From assembly GCF_024220585.1 (NCBI RefSeq), contig NZ_JAMXKF010000010.1:62359-126358 (forward strand): a stretch of 64,000 nt of DNA. The letters are read 5' to 3'. Each line of letters starts with the position of its first letter. Positions within the stretch are counted from its first letter, which is position 1. Of the stretch, positions 52,742 through 59,656 are shown piece after piece. The notes beneath the pieces were generated by a model. That model was not told the origin of the DNA. It did not search any database and worked only from the letters and a program-made list of their open reading frames with translations. Made by a program: the position numbers and the translations under genes. The DNA comes from Dyadobacter diqingensis. Its GTDB lineage: Bacteria > Bacteroidota > Bacteroidia > Cytophagales > Spirosomataceae.

Positions 52742-52800
52742 ATGTGATATTTTGCCGATTCCAGTTTTTAAAATAAATTGTCTTCCCTGGAATGACACTG

Positions 52801-52808
52801 CAAAAGTA
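52801..52808 (-). promoter_or_regulatory. Putative -7 box (TACTTTTG) of the tRNA-like RNA
   Basis: An exact TAnnTTTG match on the minus strand, about 60 bases before the RNA 5' end. The leader between holds an inverted repeat ATTCCAG/CTGGAAT (52757-52794). Confidence 0.5.
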
Positions 52809-52917
52809 AGCGGTATAATTTTAAATATAAAATATTTGCATAAAAAAATCGAAAAATTTACGATATTTTTATAAATTGCTTTAAATAGTTGCGAAAAATT
52901 CAACAAAAATCCCCTTT

Positions 52918-53388
52918 ATGCAGAAATATTCAGATATTGACAGTACTGATTTGAAAATTTTGTCCCTACTGATCGAGAATGCAGCGCTACCTTATACAGA
53001 GATAGGAAAGCGGGTATTTGTGTCGGGCGGTACCGTACACGTTCGAATGAAGAAGATGGAACAGCTCGGTATAGTGAAAGGTTCACAGTTACTGATTGAT
53101 CCTTCTAAACTGGGGTGGGATATCAGCGCATTTTTAGGAGTTTATTTAGATAAGAGCTCTCTGTATGAACAGGTAGCACTGGAATTGGAGCGCATTCCGG
53201 AAGTGGTAAATATTCATTATACTACGGGTATTTATAGTATTTTTATTAAAATTGTTTGTCGCGATACAGGCCACCTGAGAGAAATCCTTCATGACAAAAT
53301 TCAAAAAGTAAGCGGAATTCAGCGAACTGAGACGTTTATTTCGTTAGAAGAGCGTATTAATCGTTCTATTCCGCTGACGGACGAATAA
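52918..53388 (+). CDS. Lrp/AsnC-family transcriptional regulator
   Basis: A 156-residue regulator. It has an N-terminal winged helix-turn-helix (about residues 5-60; IDSTDLKILSLLIENAALPY, then TEIGKRVFVSGGTVHVRMKK) and a C-terminal RAM (ACT-like) ligand domain (about 70-140). The family forms octamers that bind amino acids and bend DNA. It is slightly acidic and opens directly after an AT-rich promoter region shared with the divergent tRNA-like RNA. Confidence 0.9.
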   Translation: MQKYSDIDSTDLKILSLLIENAALPYTEIGKRVFVSGGTVHVRMKKMEQLGIVKGSQLLIDPSKLGWDISAFLGVYLDKSSLYEQVALELERIPEVVNIHYTTGIYSIFIKIVCRDTGHLREILHDKIQKVSGIQRTETFISLEERINRSIPLTDE

Positions 53389-53433
53389 TTTTAAAACAAA
53401 TATTACAGATTTAATAATATTTGATCTTAGTTA

Positions 53434-53463
53434 TTGTATATATAAAAAACTTATATATATTTG
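53434..53463 (+). promoter_or_regulatory. Bacteroidota promoter of the PadR gene
   Basis: TTG (53434-53436), exactly 19 bases, TATATTTG (53456-53463): a perfect match to the TTG-N19-TAnnTTTG consensus, 18 bases before the ATG. Confidence 0.8.
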
Positions 53464-53481
53464 TAAGGTAAAAACTGACTT

Positions 53482-53835
53482 ATGGATACGAACACAACAA
53501 GTAACGAATATGTGCGTGGTACGCTAAAAACCATTGTTCTTAATTTACTCGCTGAACAGAAGCGTATGTACGGTTACGAAATTACGCAAGAGGTGAAGGA
53601 GCGTACGGGTGGGGCGATTGCACTTACCTTTGGTGCCTTATATCCGGTTTTGCATAAATTGGAACAGGAAGGGCTTCTTGTGACGGAATCTGTGGAGGTC
53701 GATGGGCGTCTGCGAAAATATTATTCATTAACTACGCCGGGAAGTGAGGCCGCACGTACTAAAACGGATGATCTTGAGCGTTTTGTAGATGCGATCAGGT
53801 TGTTGCTTGCGCCGAAAAGTCTGGCGACAGAATAA
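53482..53835 (+). CDS. PadR-family transcriptional regulator
   Basis: A 117-residue winged-helix protein: RGTLKTIVLNLLAEQKRMYG, YEITQEVKERTGGAI, FGALYPVLHKLEQEGLL and KYYSLTTPGSEA correspond to the PadR helices and wing. It has no large C-terminal domain and so belongs to the PadR-s2 class that usually represses an adjacent gene. The adjacent gene is the TonB protein 59 bases downstream, which carries an N-terminal prefix like that of other PadR-linked membrane proteins. Confidence 0.93.
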   Translation: MDTNTTSNEYVRGTLKTIVLNLLAEQKRMYGYEITQEVKERTGGAIALTFGALYPVLHKLEQEGLLVTESVEVDGRLRKYYSLTTPGSEAARTKTDDLERFVDAIRLLLAPKSLATE

Positions 53836-53894
53836 TTAATCCACTGGCTAATAGTTTTTATTCAAGTCCTGTAATACCCTAATCTAACTTACAG

Positions 53895-54923
53895 ATGAAA
53901 CGCCTTCAAGAAAACCGAATTGAATTGCTAAGCAATTATTTGAAAAATAGTGGTCTGAGCCCGGAATTGCTGCCGGAAATCCTCGACCATCTGGCGTGCG
54001 AAGCAGAAGAAAAGCTTTGGGAAGGGAATTCGTTTGAGCGTGCTTTCAACGGAATTGTTGAAACGGCTGATGCGAAAACGCTCCAAATACTGAGTGTTGA
54101 ACATAATCATCTATTAGCCATGGAAAAAACATTGAATGACATCGTTTTTGAAGGACGGAATAAGTCTTATGGGGCTTATCAGCTGCGAAAAGGTTATAAC
54201 AGTACGATGCAGCGGTCGGTGCTGCTCGGCGTTACCTTCTTTTTGCTGGTTATGTTATTGCCTGATTTGTATGCCCGTTTGACGCCGGATCCTAAAAAGG
54301 AAGATATTGGCTTTGAAGCGACGCTATCAACGGTTGATATCAAACCGGAAGCAACACCTCCGCCTCCTCCGGTTGAATTGCCCAAACCGGAGCCACAAGT
54401 GAACACGAAACGTTTTATGAGTTACGACGTTTTGCCCGACAACATGGTGCCCGAAGACATAACACCTCCGACGGTCGATGATTTGCAGGACGCCGTTCCG
54501 GGACAGGCAGATATCGAAGGCAGTGGCGATATTACTGACATTGTACCTCCGGCTCCTGAGGCACCTGCCGGAAAAGGTAATTTGGTTGAAACGGAAGCGC
54601 CAAAAGAAGAGACTTTTGTTGCAGTTGAACAAGCTCCCTCCTATATGGGTGGCAACGCAGCGATGGCGGATTTTTTACGCAAGAATCTAAAATACCCACG
54701 TCAGGCAGCACAAGCAGGAATTCAGGGAAGAGTTTTTATCTCTTTCATTGTAGGGGCGGACGGGAAAATTGAAGATGTAAGAACTTTGAAAGGAATTGGT
54801 TTTGGCTGTGATGAGGAAGCTGAGCGTGTGATCAAACTGATGCCGAACTGGAAAGCGGGGCGCCAATCCGGAAATGCAGTTCGCGTGCGTTTTAATATGC
54901 CGGTAGTGTTTCAGCTTGAATAA
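53895..54923 (+). CDS. Energy transducer TonB with cytoplasmic prefix domain
   Basis: A 342-residue protein. Residues 1-75 form a helical segment (LSNYLKNSGLSPELLPEILD, HLACEAEEKLWEG) like the prefix of PadR-associated permease or membrane proteins. A single membrane helix lies near residues 108-126, then a Pro-rich periplasmic spacer (PPPPPVELPKPEP), and the TonB C-terminal domain (about 255-340; YPRQAAQAGIQGRVFISF). Ordinary TonB proteins lack the first 75 residues. The prefix and the PadR neighbour suggest that the pair evolved together, with PadR controlling the amount of this TonB. Confidence 0.9.
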   Translation: MKRLQENRIELLSNYLKNSGLSPELLPEILDHLACEAEEKLWEGNSFERAFNGIVETADAKTLQILSVEHNHLLAMEKTLNDIVFEGRNKSYGAYQLRKGYNSTMQRSVLLGVTFFLLVMLLPDLYARLTPDPKKEDIGFEATLSTVDIKPEATPPPPPVELPKPEPQVNTKRFMSYDVLPDNMVPEDITPPTVDDLQDAVPGQADIEGSGDITDIVPPAPEAPAGKGNLVETEAPKEETFVAVEQAPSYMGGNAAMADFLRKNLKYPRQAAQAGIQGRVFISFIVGADGKIEDVRTLKGIGFGCDEEAERVIKLMPNWKAGRQSGNAVRVRFNMPVVFQLE

Positions 54924-54967
54924 TTTTCAGGATAGAAGATATTAAAAGTACAATCGTAATATTTCGA

Positions 54968-54999
54968 AAAAATCCTCGCCTTAAACGAGGATTTTTTCG
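54968..54999 (+). terminator. Terminator after the TonB gene
   Basis: AAATCCTCG / CGAGGATTT with a short loop and T6, 45 bases past the TonB stop codon. Confidence 0.9.
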
Positions 55000-55093
55000 T
55001 TTTTTTGTATTTTAATTGAAGATGTTAAAATTGATCAGTCTTATTTTCTTCACATAACATGATTTGTTTACCTATGCAGATGTTTGAAAAGTA

Positions 55094-55609
55094 ATGTACG
55101 CCATCGTTGATATTGAGACAACCGGAGGAGGAGGAAATTCCCGCATTACTGAAATAGCTGTTTTTCGCCACAATGGAGTGGAGGTCGTCGACTTTTTTCA
55201 CTCACTCATTAATCCTGAAATATTTATTCCGCCATTCATCACCAGGCTAACGGGTATAGATAACCTGATGGTCCAGGATGCGCCGACATTTGCTGAAATT
55301 CAGGATTCTGTAAGGAAACTGACGCTTGATGCTTGGTTTGTAGCCCACAATGCCAAATTTGATTATGGGTTTCTGAAAAAGGAATTTGGTGCATTGGATG
55401 AGTATTTTCAGAGAGAACTGCTATGCACGGTGCAGTTAAGCCGGAAGATATTTCCGGGTTTAAAGTCGTACAGCCTGGGGAATTTGTGCGATAGTCTGAA
55501 AATTTCTATTGAAAATCGTCACCGCGCAGAAGGTGATGCCGCAGCGACAGTGAGGCTTTTTGAAATGCTTTTACAAAATGATCTGCAAAACCTCATTCCC
55601 ATGGATTGA
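55094..55609 (+). CDS. DnaQ/DEDDh 3'-5' exonuclease-like protein
   Basis: A 171-residue protein with the three exonuclease motifs: ExoI (AIVDIETTGG with Asp/Glu), ExoII (VAHNAKFDYGF) and ExoIII (HRAEGDAAAT with the DEDDh His). It is only the exonuclease domain; in many Bacteroidota the same domain is the front of a longer DNA polymerase III epsilon/UvrC-like fusion, but here it ends with MD. It may proofread or trim DNA or RNA. Function is inferred from motifs only. Confidence 0.9.
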   Translation: MYAIVDIETTGGGGNSRITEIAVFRHNGVEVVDFFHSLINPEIFIPPFITRLTGIDNLMVQDAPTFAEIQDSVRKLTLDAWFVAHNAKFDYGFLKKEFGALDEYFQRELLCTVQLSRKIFPGLKSYSLGNLCDSLKISIENRHRAEGDAAATVRLFEMLLQNDLQNLIPMD

Positions 55610-55695
55610 GGGCATGTGTGGATGATTTCGGGCAGATTTATGTGGAATGATTTTTATAATAACAGAGGTATAAATTAACCTAAATTATTATACGC

Positions 55696-55872
55696 ATGAA
55701 AGCTTACATCAACATCCTCACCGTATTTTTTCTATTAGTTGGCCTGACAAGCTGTGAAGTTATCGGAGGCATTTTCAAAGGCGGTATGTGGACGGGAGCC
55801 ATCCTGGTCATTGCTGTGATCGTATTAGTTATCTGGTTATTTACCAAAATGCTCGGCGGAAACAAGGGGTAG
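55696..55872 (+). CDS. 58-residue membrane lipoprotein
   Basis: A 58-residue frame (ATG 55696, stop TAG 55870-55872). MKAYINILTVFFLLVGLTSC is a lipoprotein signal with lipobox LTSC, then a Gly-rich hinge (EVIGGIFKGGMWTG), a second membrane helix (AILVIAVIVLVIWLF) and a short charged tail. This small family is widespread in Bacteroidota and has sometimes been labelled phosphatidate cytidylyltransferase, for which 58 residues are too few. The gene has its own terminator. Function unknown. Confidence 0.75.
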   Translation: MKAYINILTVFFLLVGLTSCEVIGGIFKGGMWTGAILVIAVIVLVIWLFTKMLGGNKG

Positions 55873-55895
55873 TCTGGTAATTTTAAAATAAATAT

Positions 55896-55933
55896 AAGGC
55901 GAAGTATGGAAATCCGACCCCTTCGCCTTTTTT
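55896..55933 (+). terminator. Terminator after the small lipoprotein gene
   Basis: AAGGCGAAG / CTTCGCCTT stem with a 16-base loop and T6. Confidence 0.85.
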
Positions 55934-56041
55934 AATGTCTTGTGTATGAATATTTTGCCGTTTTAATGCAGAAAAGTGACTTAAAATGTTCTCATTTCTT
56001 TGGTTATCCCGATTCTGTCATACATCTTTGCACTCCAATCC

Positions 56042-56115
56042 GGGGGATTAGCTCAGTTGGCTAGAGTGCTTGCATGGCATGCAAGAGGTCATGGGTTCGA
56101 ATCCCATATTCTCCA
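56042..56115 (+). tRNA. tRNA-Ala (anticodon GGC)
   Basis: A full cloverleaf of 74 nucleotides: acceptor GGGGGAT / ATTCTCC, D arm GCTCAGTTGGCTAGAGT, anticodon arm CTTGC-ATGGCAT-GCAAG with GGC at the wobble-to-third positions, T arm ATGGG-TTCGAAT-CCCAT, and discriminator A. CCA is not encoded. It is followed directly by a terminator and then the tyrosine recombinase gene, so this gene is the probable attachment target of the element that follows. Confidence 0.95.
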
Positions 56116-56135
56116 CAAATGATGTTTCTGTCACC

Positions 56136-56163
56136 GAAAGCTACCTCAAAAGGGTAGCTTTCT
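56136..56163 (+). terminator. Terminator after tRNA-Ala
   Basis: GAAAGCTACC / GGTAGCTTTC with a TCAAAAG loop, beginning 20 bases past the tRNA. Confidence 0.8.
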
Positions 56164-56214
56164 TCGTTTTAAGGCCTTCTCGCTCAACATTTCCAATCTG
56201 AAAAAATCACGTTC

Positions 56215-56271
56215 GGTGGCACCTTTTTTGCCCAGGTGGCACTACGTAAAATTACGTGTATAAGAACGTAA
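56215..56271. repeat. Direct and inverted repeats upstream of the recombinase
   Basis: GGTGGCAC occurs at 56215-56222 and 56235-56242 (20-base period). ACGTAA-AA-TTACGT is an inverted repeat at 56244-56257 and ACGTAA recurs at 56266-56271. They could be recombinase arm-type or regulator sites. Confidence 0.45.
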
Positions 56272-56340
56272 TGGTACGCACAATCAATTCTCGGAAACTT
56301 CATATATATAATTTCGTCCGCTCATTAACACACGAGCCGG

Positions 56341-57570
56341 ATGAGCAGAAAAGTAAACAGAATGGAAGTCCTATTTTGGAAACACAGTACCCCCTCACAA
56401 AAAAGTAAAAATGTTAGTACAATTTATTTTCGAATTACGATCGACGGAAGCCGGGAGGAGCTTGGATCGACAAACATTAAGATCAATAATGCCGATTGGT
56501 GCAATGTCCGGCAGCGTGTTACCGGACCTGACCACCTGGCGAATTTTAAGAATGAGCAGCTGGCACTTATTGAAACAAGAGCTTGGGCTATTTACAATGA
56601 CCTTCTCCGGAAAGGGCAGGGGATTACCGCGCAAAAGGTAAAGCTGTTGTTTATGGTGCCGGATAGCATCACATACATGGCAGTTTTCGGAATGTTTCAG
56701 AAGGAATACGATGCTAATCCAAAAATTGCTGAGTCTTCCAGGAAGACGTTAAAGAATATCCGCCAGCTGGTTCTCCGATATCTGATCAAAAATAATATCC
56801 AGGAAATTCTGGTTGAAGATTTTGACGAAGATATTATGAAAGGTTACGTGGCATGGGCAAAGAACCAGGATTACGCGGAGAGTTATATCGTCCGGTCGTC
56901 CCGTGGGATTAAACAGATAACAAGTTTTGCGAAGCGCAAAAAACTGATTCTTGTTGACCCTCTGATTGACTATAAAATTTCACATGAGAAACTGATCAAA
57001 CCTAAGTATGTTGATTCTGTACAGCTCAACTTATGGAAAAAACATACTTTTTCCCATCCGACAGCGCAGGAGGTTGCCGATCTGTTTGTGCTTTATTCCC
57101 GTACTGGCTTTCACTATAAGGATTTGATGCAGATACTTAAAAAGCCGGATGCATACATTATCACCGGTATCGATGGCCGGCAATGGATAACCAAACCGCG
57201 CCAAAAGACCGGTGTAGAAGCCAAACTTCCGATTGAAAAATTTAAAGAGATTAAGGAAATAGTTGATAAGTACGGCGGATGGGAAAAACTTCCAACCTAC
57301 GACAACAGTACGATGAACCTGTGGCTGAAATTTTGTGCAGCAGAAATCAACTTAACGCTTGTGCCGGCGCAACGCATTTATTCGCGCTTAAGCGTAAAGC
57401 ACGGCCGATCGTCGTTTTGTGACTATTGCCTCAATGAATTGGGTATTGTCCGGGATGCACTTCTAACTATGATGGGACGGATATCAGCTGCTGAGCTTGA
57501 AAGATACGTACGTGGTGACGAGAGGGGAGTGGTAACGGCTTTTGATAACATAAAAGCTATGGCTAGTTAA
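56341..57570 (+). CDS. Tyrosine recombinase / phage integrase, divergent
   Basis: A 409-residue protein. The first 90 residues form an arm-type DNA-binding domain of the Bacteroidota kind (VSTIYFRITIDGSREELGST, then KINNADWCNVRQRV). Residues about 105-210 are the SAM-like core-binding helices (TLKNIRQLVLRYLIKNN, then ILVEDFDEDIMKGYVAWAKN). The C-terminal part should be the catalytic domain (AQEVADLFVLYSRTGFHYKDLMQI, written here in two parts AQEVADLFVLY and SRTGFHYKDLM). The usual HxxR and final Tyr signatures are degraded, with only SVKHGRSSF and a late ERYVRG visible, so it may have atypical or lost activity. It lies next to tRNA-Ala. Confidence 0.8.
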   Translation: MSRKVNRMEVLFWKHSTPSQKSKNVSTIYFRITIDGSREELGSTNIKINNADWCNVRQRVTGPDHLANFKNEQLALIETRAWAIYNDLLRKGQGITAQKVKLLFMVPDSITYMAVFGMFQKEYDANPKIAESSRKTLKNIRQLVLRYLIKNNIQEILVEDFDEDIMKGYVAWAKNQDYAESYIVRSSRGIKQITSFAKRKKLILVDPLIDYKISHEKLIKPKYVDSVQLNLWKKHTFSHPTAQEVADLFVLYSRTGFHYKDLMQILKKPDAYIITGIDGRQWITKPRQKTGVEAKLPIEKFKEIKEIVDKYGGWEKLPTYDNSTMNLWLKFCAAEINLTLVPAQRIYSRLSVKHGRSSFCDYCLNELGIVRDALLTMMGRISAAELERYVRGDERGVVTAFDNIKAMAS

Positions 57571-57615
57571 AAGTAAAATGAGCCGACATCGATGTCGGCT
57601 CATTTTACTTTTAAC
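57566..57615. terminator. Perfect 50-bp palindrome between convergent genes
   Basis: A 25-bp arm (beginning GTTAAAAGTAAAATGAGCCG) is followed with no spacer by its exact reverse complement; the centre is ATCGAT at 57588-57593. The stop codons of the recombinase (57568-57570) and the glycosyltransferase (57611-57613, minus) occupy mirror-image positions. It acts as a bidirectional terminator. Confidence 0.9.
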
Positions 57616-58576
57616 ACCGGAAGAACCGCGATATAATATAGATAACAATTCCAACCAGGAGAATAAACCCAATGATCTTATCCCTGTCAATCCCACCAAA
57701 ATCTCTTGGTGCATCAAATATTGGTCGTTCTGGCCGGCGTGGGGGATCACAGTCCTTTTCTTTGTCACAGTAGTTTATTACCTGGGATGCGGTTCTTGGC
57801 ACTTCCCATTCCCTGATTGTTCTACCTGGTGGCACAGCAGGTGGAGCCGGCCTTGCCGGAATAAACGGATCCGATTTTCTTCCATACCAGTTCACCCCGT
57901 TATCAGCTTGATGGGATTCCAGGTGAACGCCTAACAGCTCCGGTATATGGGCCCGATGTTTTCTATCCCAAAGCCTGGCAAAAAGAAGATCGCAATGATC
58001 GGCGCCGTTCGACTCCTGGGGGTACAGTTTGAAGGCTGATCTGTGGCATAGCTGAGCAAAGCCCAGTGGGCGCCAACCTTCAAACTTTCCGTTTTCGCCT
58101 TCATGGCCGTAGTAATGAACCAACCGGGCTCCAAGCGGCAATCCTGCCGATGTTAACATCCAGTTATGTTCCAATACGCCGCGCCCGTTTTTGTATTTTG
58201 TCCAGTTTTCAAAACCAACACAATTTACCCGGTCAAATCCGTAAAGAAACGATTCGTCCAGGTTGAGTTCGGTTAAAACTCTTTTTGTATCAGGTTGCAA
58301 CACGATATCGCTGTCAACAAATAAGACCCAGGCATCATCATCAATATGCTTCAAACCTTCGTTTATGCCGGCATACTTATTAAAGGAAGCGCCGTTTTCA
58401 TAAAACACGTCCGTTTTGACCAGAAAGTATCCAAACTCCTCACACAATGCTGAGACTTCCGTATCGGCCAAATCTGTCACAACAACAAACTTGTCAAATA
58501 CGCCCAGGTTGGCTCTACCTGTTTGCTCAAAGAAATCAGCATAATTCACACACACTGTCAAGCCCTGCAATTTCAT
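57611..58576 (-). CDS. GT-A-fold glycosyltransferase-like protein with C-terminal membrane anchor
   Basis: A 321-residue protein. The N-terminal 200 residues look like a family-2-like glycosyltransferase, with an acidic nucleotide-sugar motif WVLFVDSDIVLQPD (DxD-like) near residue 85 and a DRVNCVGFENW segment further on. A Pro-rich stretch (PARPAPPAVPPG) near 240 leads to a single membrane helix at the C-terminus (IIGFILLVGIVIYIISRFF). It is the last gene of the minus-strand phage run and ends in the palindrome. Phages use such enzymes for seroconversion or for glycosylating DNA or virion proteins; which applies is unknown. Confidence 0.75.
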   Translation of the reverse strand: MKLQGLTVCVNYADFFEQTGRANLGVFDKFVVVTDLADTEVSALCEEFGYFLVKTDVFYENGASFNKYAGINEGLKHIDDDAWVLFVDSDIVLQPDTKRVLTELNLDESFLYGFDRVNCVGFENWTKYKNGRGVLEHNWMLTSAGLPLGARLVHYYGHEGENGKFEGWRPLGFAQLCHRSAFKLYPQESNGADHCDLLFARLWDRKHRAHIPELLGVHLESHQADNGVNWYGRKSDPFIPARPAPPAVPPGRTIREWEVPRTASQVINYCDKEKDCDPPRRPERPIFDAPRDFGGIDRDKIIGFILLVGIVIYIISRFFRC

Positions 58577-58596
58577 TCTCTGTAAATTATTAAAGT

Positions 58597-59055
58597 TTAA
58601 AAAAAGATAAGTTTAGCGGTTAGCGCTGCGCTGGCCGTGGCGAAGGTTGTTTTCCAGAAATTTGCCCAGAACAATTCCTTTTTTAGCCGCTTGATCACAA
58701 TCGCTTCAGATTTGATCTGATCCAGGGCAATATCCCGTTCCAGCGTTGTTTTAAAAAGATCCCCGGTTCTGTTGTCGAGCGACTTCTGGGTATTTTTCAA
58801 CTGGGCGAAATAATAATCAGCGTCGATTTTGGCCCTTGCGGCACGCCTTGCACCTTCTTCGTTCAGATAGTAGCTAACCGGCCTTAATTTTTGAATCGTA
58901 TCAATTTGGGTGCGGACCAGCGTATCCTTCCGGATCGTTGTAAAGGCTGTCGAGCCAGCGCTGCAATGCCGGCTGGCCAGCAGCGTCAATACGCATATGC
59001 AGCTGCATACGAACGTTTTCCAATGAGTCGCTGGTTTTTTTTGTGGCGATATCAT
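58597..59055 (-). CDS. Small exported coiled-coil protein (lysis-cassette-like)
   Basis: A 152-residue protein with an N-terminal signal-like helix (KTFVCSCICVLTLLASRHCSAG, about residues 13-34; a possible lipid-bearing Cys). A charged coiled-coil middle (about 70-125) follows, and a hydrophobic C-terminus (TTFATASAALTAKLIFF). Its first 155 bases overlap the previous gene in another reading frame, and there is no later ATG. It resembles small phage envelope proteins of the spanin/holin kind, but no family is recognised. Confidence 0.55.
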   Translation of the reverse strand: MISPQKKPATHWKTFVCSCICVLTLLASRHCSAGSTAFTTIRKDTLVRTQIDTIQKLRPVSYYLNEEGARRAARAKIDADYYFAQLKNTQKSLDNRTGDLFKTTLERDIALDQIKSEAIVIKRLKKELFWANFWKTTFATASAALTAKLIFF

Positions 59056-59245
59056 GAGCGGTGATGGTTATTGATACGGGAATGGATGGATTTTCGAGCT
59101 TGTTGTCAATCGATTTGTTTACTGTTTTTTCGACAGCGCCTTTGATCTGTCGGCAGGTTTGAAGGCCGGCGATCAGGCCCAGGATTAAAAACAGCCCGAC
59201 TACACCAGCAAGAATCATGTAGTCGGTTTTTTTTGGAAGTCTCAT
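58901..59245 (-). CDS. Small single-pass membrane protein (lysis-cassette-like)
   Basis: A 114-residue protein with one N-terminal membrane helix (MILAGVVGLFLILGLIAGLQ, about residues 10-29) and a charged remainder with helical character (IKGAVEKTVNKSIDNKLE). This topology fits an inner-membrane spanin-like or holin-like phage protein. Its start overlaps the stop of the next upstream reading frame as ATGA (59242-59245), and its last 155 bases overlap the gene at 58597-59055 in another frame. Confidence 0.55.
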   Translation of the reverse strand: MRLPKKTDYMILAGVVGLFLILGLIAGLQTCRQIKGAVEKTVNKSIDNKLENPSIPVSITITAHDIATKKTSDSLENVRMQLHMRIDAAGQPALQRWLDSLYNDPEGYAGPHPN

Positions 59246-59439
59246 AATGATTTTTGAAGTAAAAAGATGATCAGCTCCGGGATCCAGATCGGAGCTGAAA
59301 ACAATAAACCAACCAAGCAGTATTTAGCTGCCCTGGCGGCCGTCTTTACCAGGGAAAGTTTTGATAACTGCCTGCTGTGTCCGGATAACAGACATTCGGT
59401 TTTGAATGATGGAGTCATTATGAATGATAAGGTTATCAA
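59242..59439 (-). CDS. Possible 65-residue membrane peptide
   Basis: A 65-residue frame (or 58 from the ATG at 59418) with one hydrophobic segment (YCLVGLLFSAPIWIPELIIF). It overlaps 116 bases of the lipoprotein gene at 59324-59656 in another frame and its TGA stop overlaps the next start as ATGA, as expected for coupled phage genes. It may be a holin-like peptide, or only a chance frame. Confidence 0.35.
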   Translation of the reverse strand: MITLSFIMTPSFKTECLLSGHSRQLSKLSLVKTAARAAKYCLVGLLFSAPIWIPELIIFLLQKSL

Positions 59440-59656
59440 GCGCTTTAATCATACCGGCAATTTGTTTTCTGGATTTTGCTGGATCCAGCGACAGATACTG
59501 ATAATTGCACCTGTCGACCAACCTGGTTACGTAAACCGTATCCGAGGGAAGATCCGGAACATCAGAGAGCGGATCCGGCCTGTTTTTTCTATGACAGGCG
59601 GATAAAAGGGCAAAGCAGAATATCAACCCGGCTGCGATCGCTAAATTTTTTTTCAT
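59324..59656 (-). CDS. Small phage lipoprotein
   Basis: A 110-residue lipoprotein with a clear lipobox (FALLSAC, Cys21), then a Pro-rich linker (DPLSDVPDLPSDTVY) and a helical C-terminus. The start overlaps the endolysin stop by four bases (ATGA at 59653-59656). An outer-membrane lipoprotein next to a single-pass inner-membrane protein is the arrangement of a two-component spanin, but here that is only a positional analogy. Confidence 0.65.
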   Translation of the reverse strand: MKKNLAIAAGLIFCFALLSACHRKNRPDPLSDVPDLPSDTVYVTRLVDRCNYQYLSLDPAKSRKQIAGMIKALDNLIIHNDSIIQNRMSVIRTQQAVIKTFPGKDGRQGS

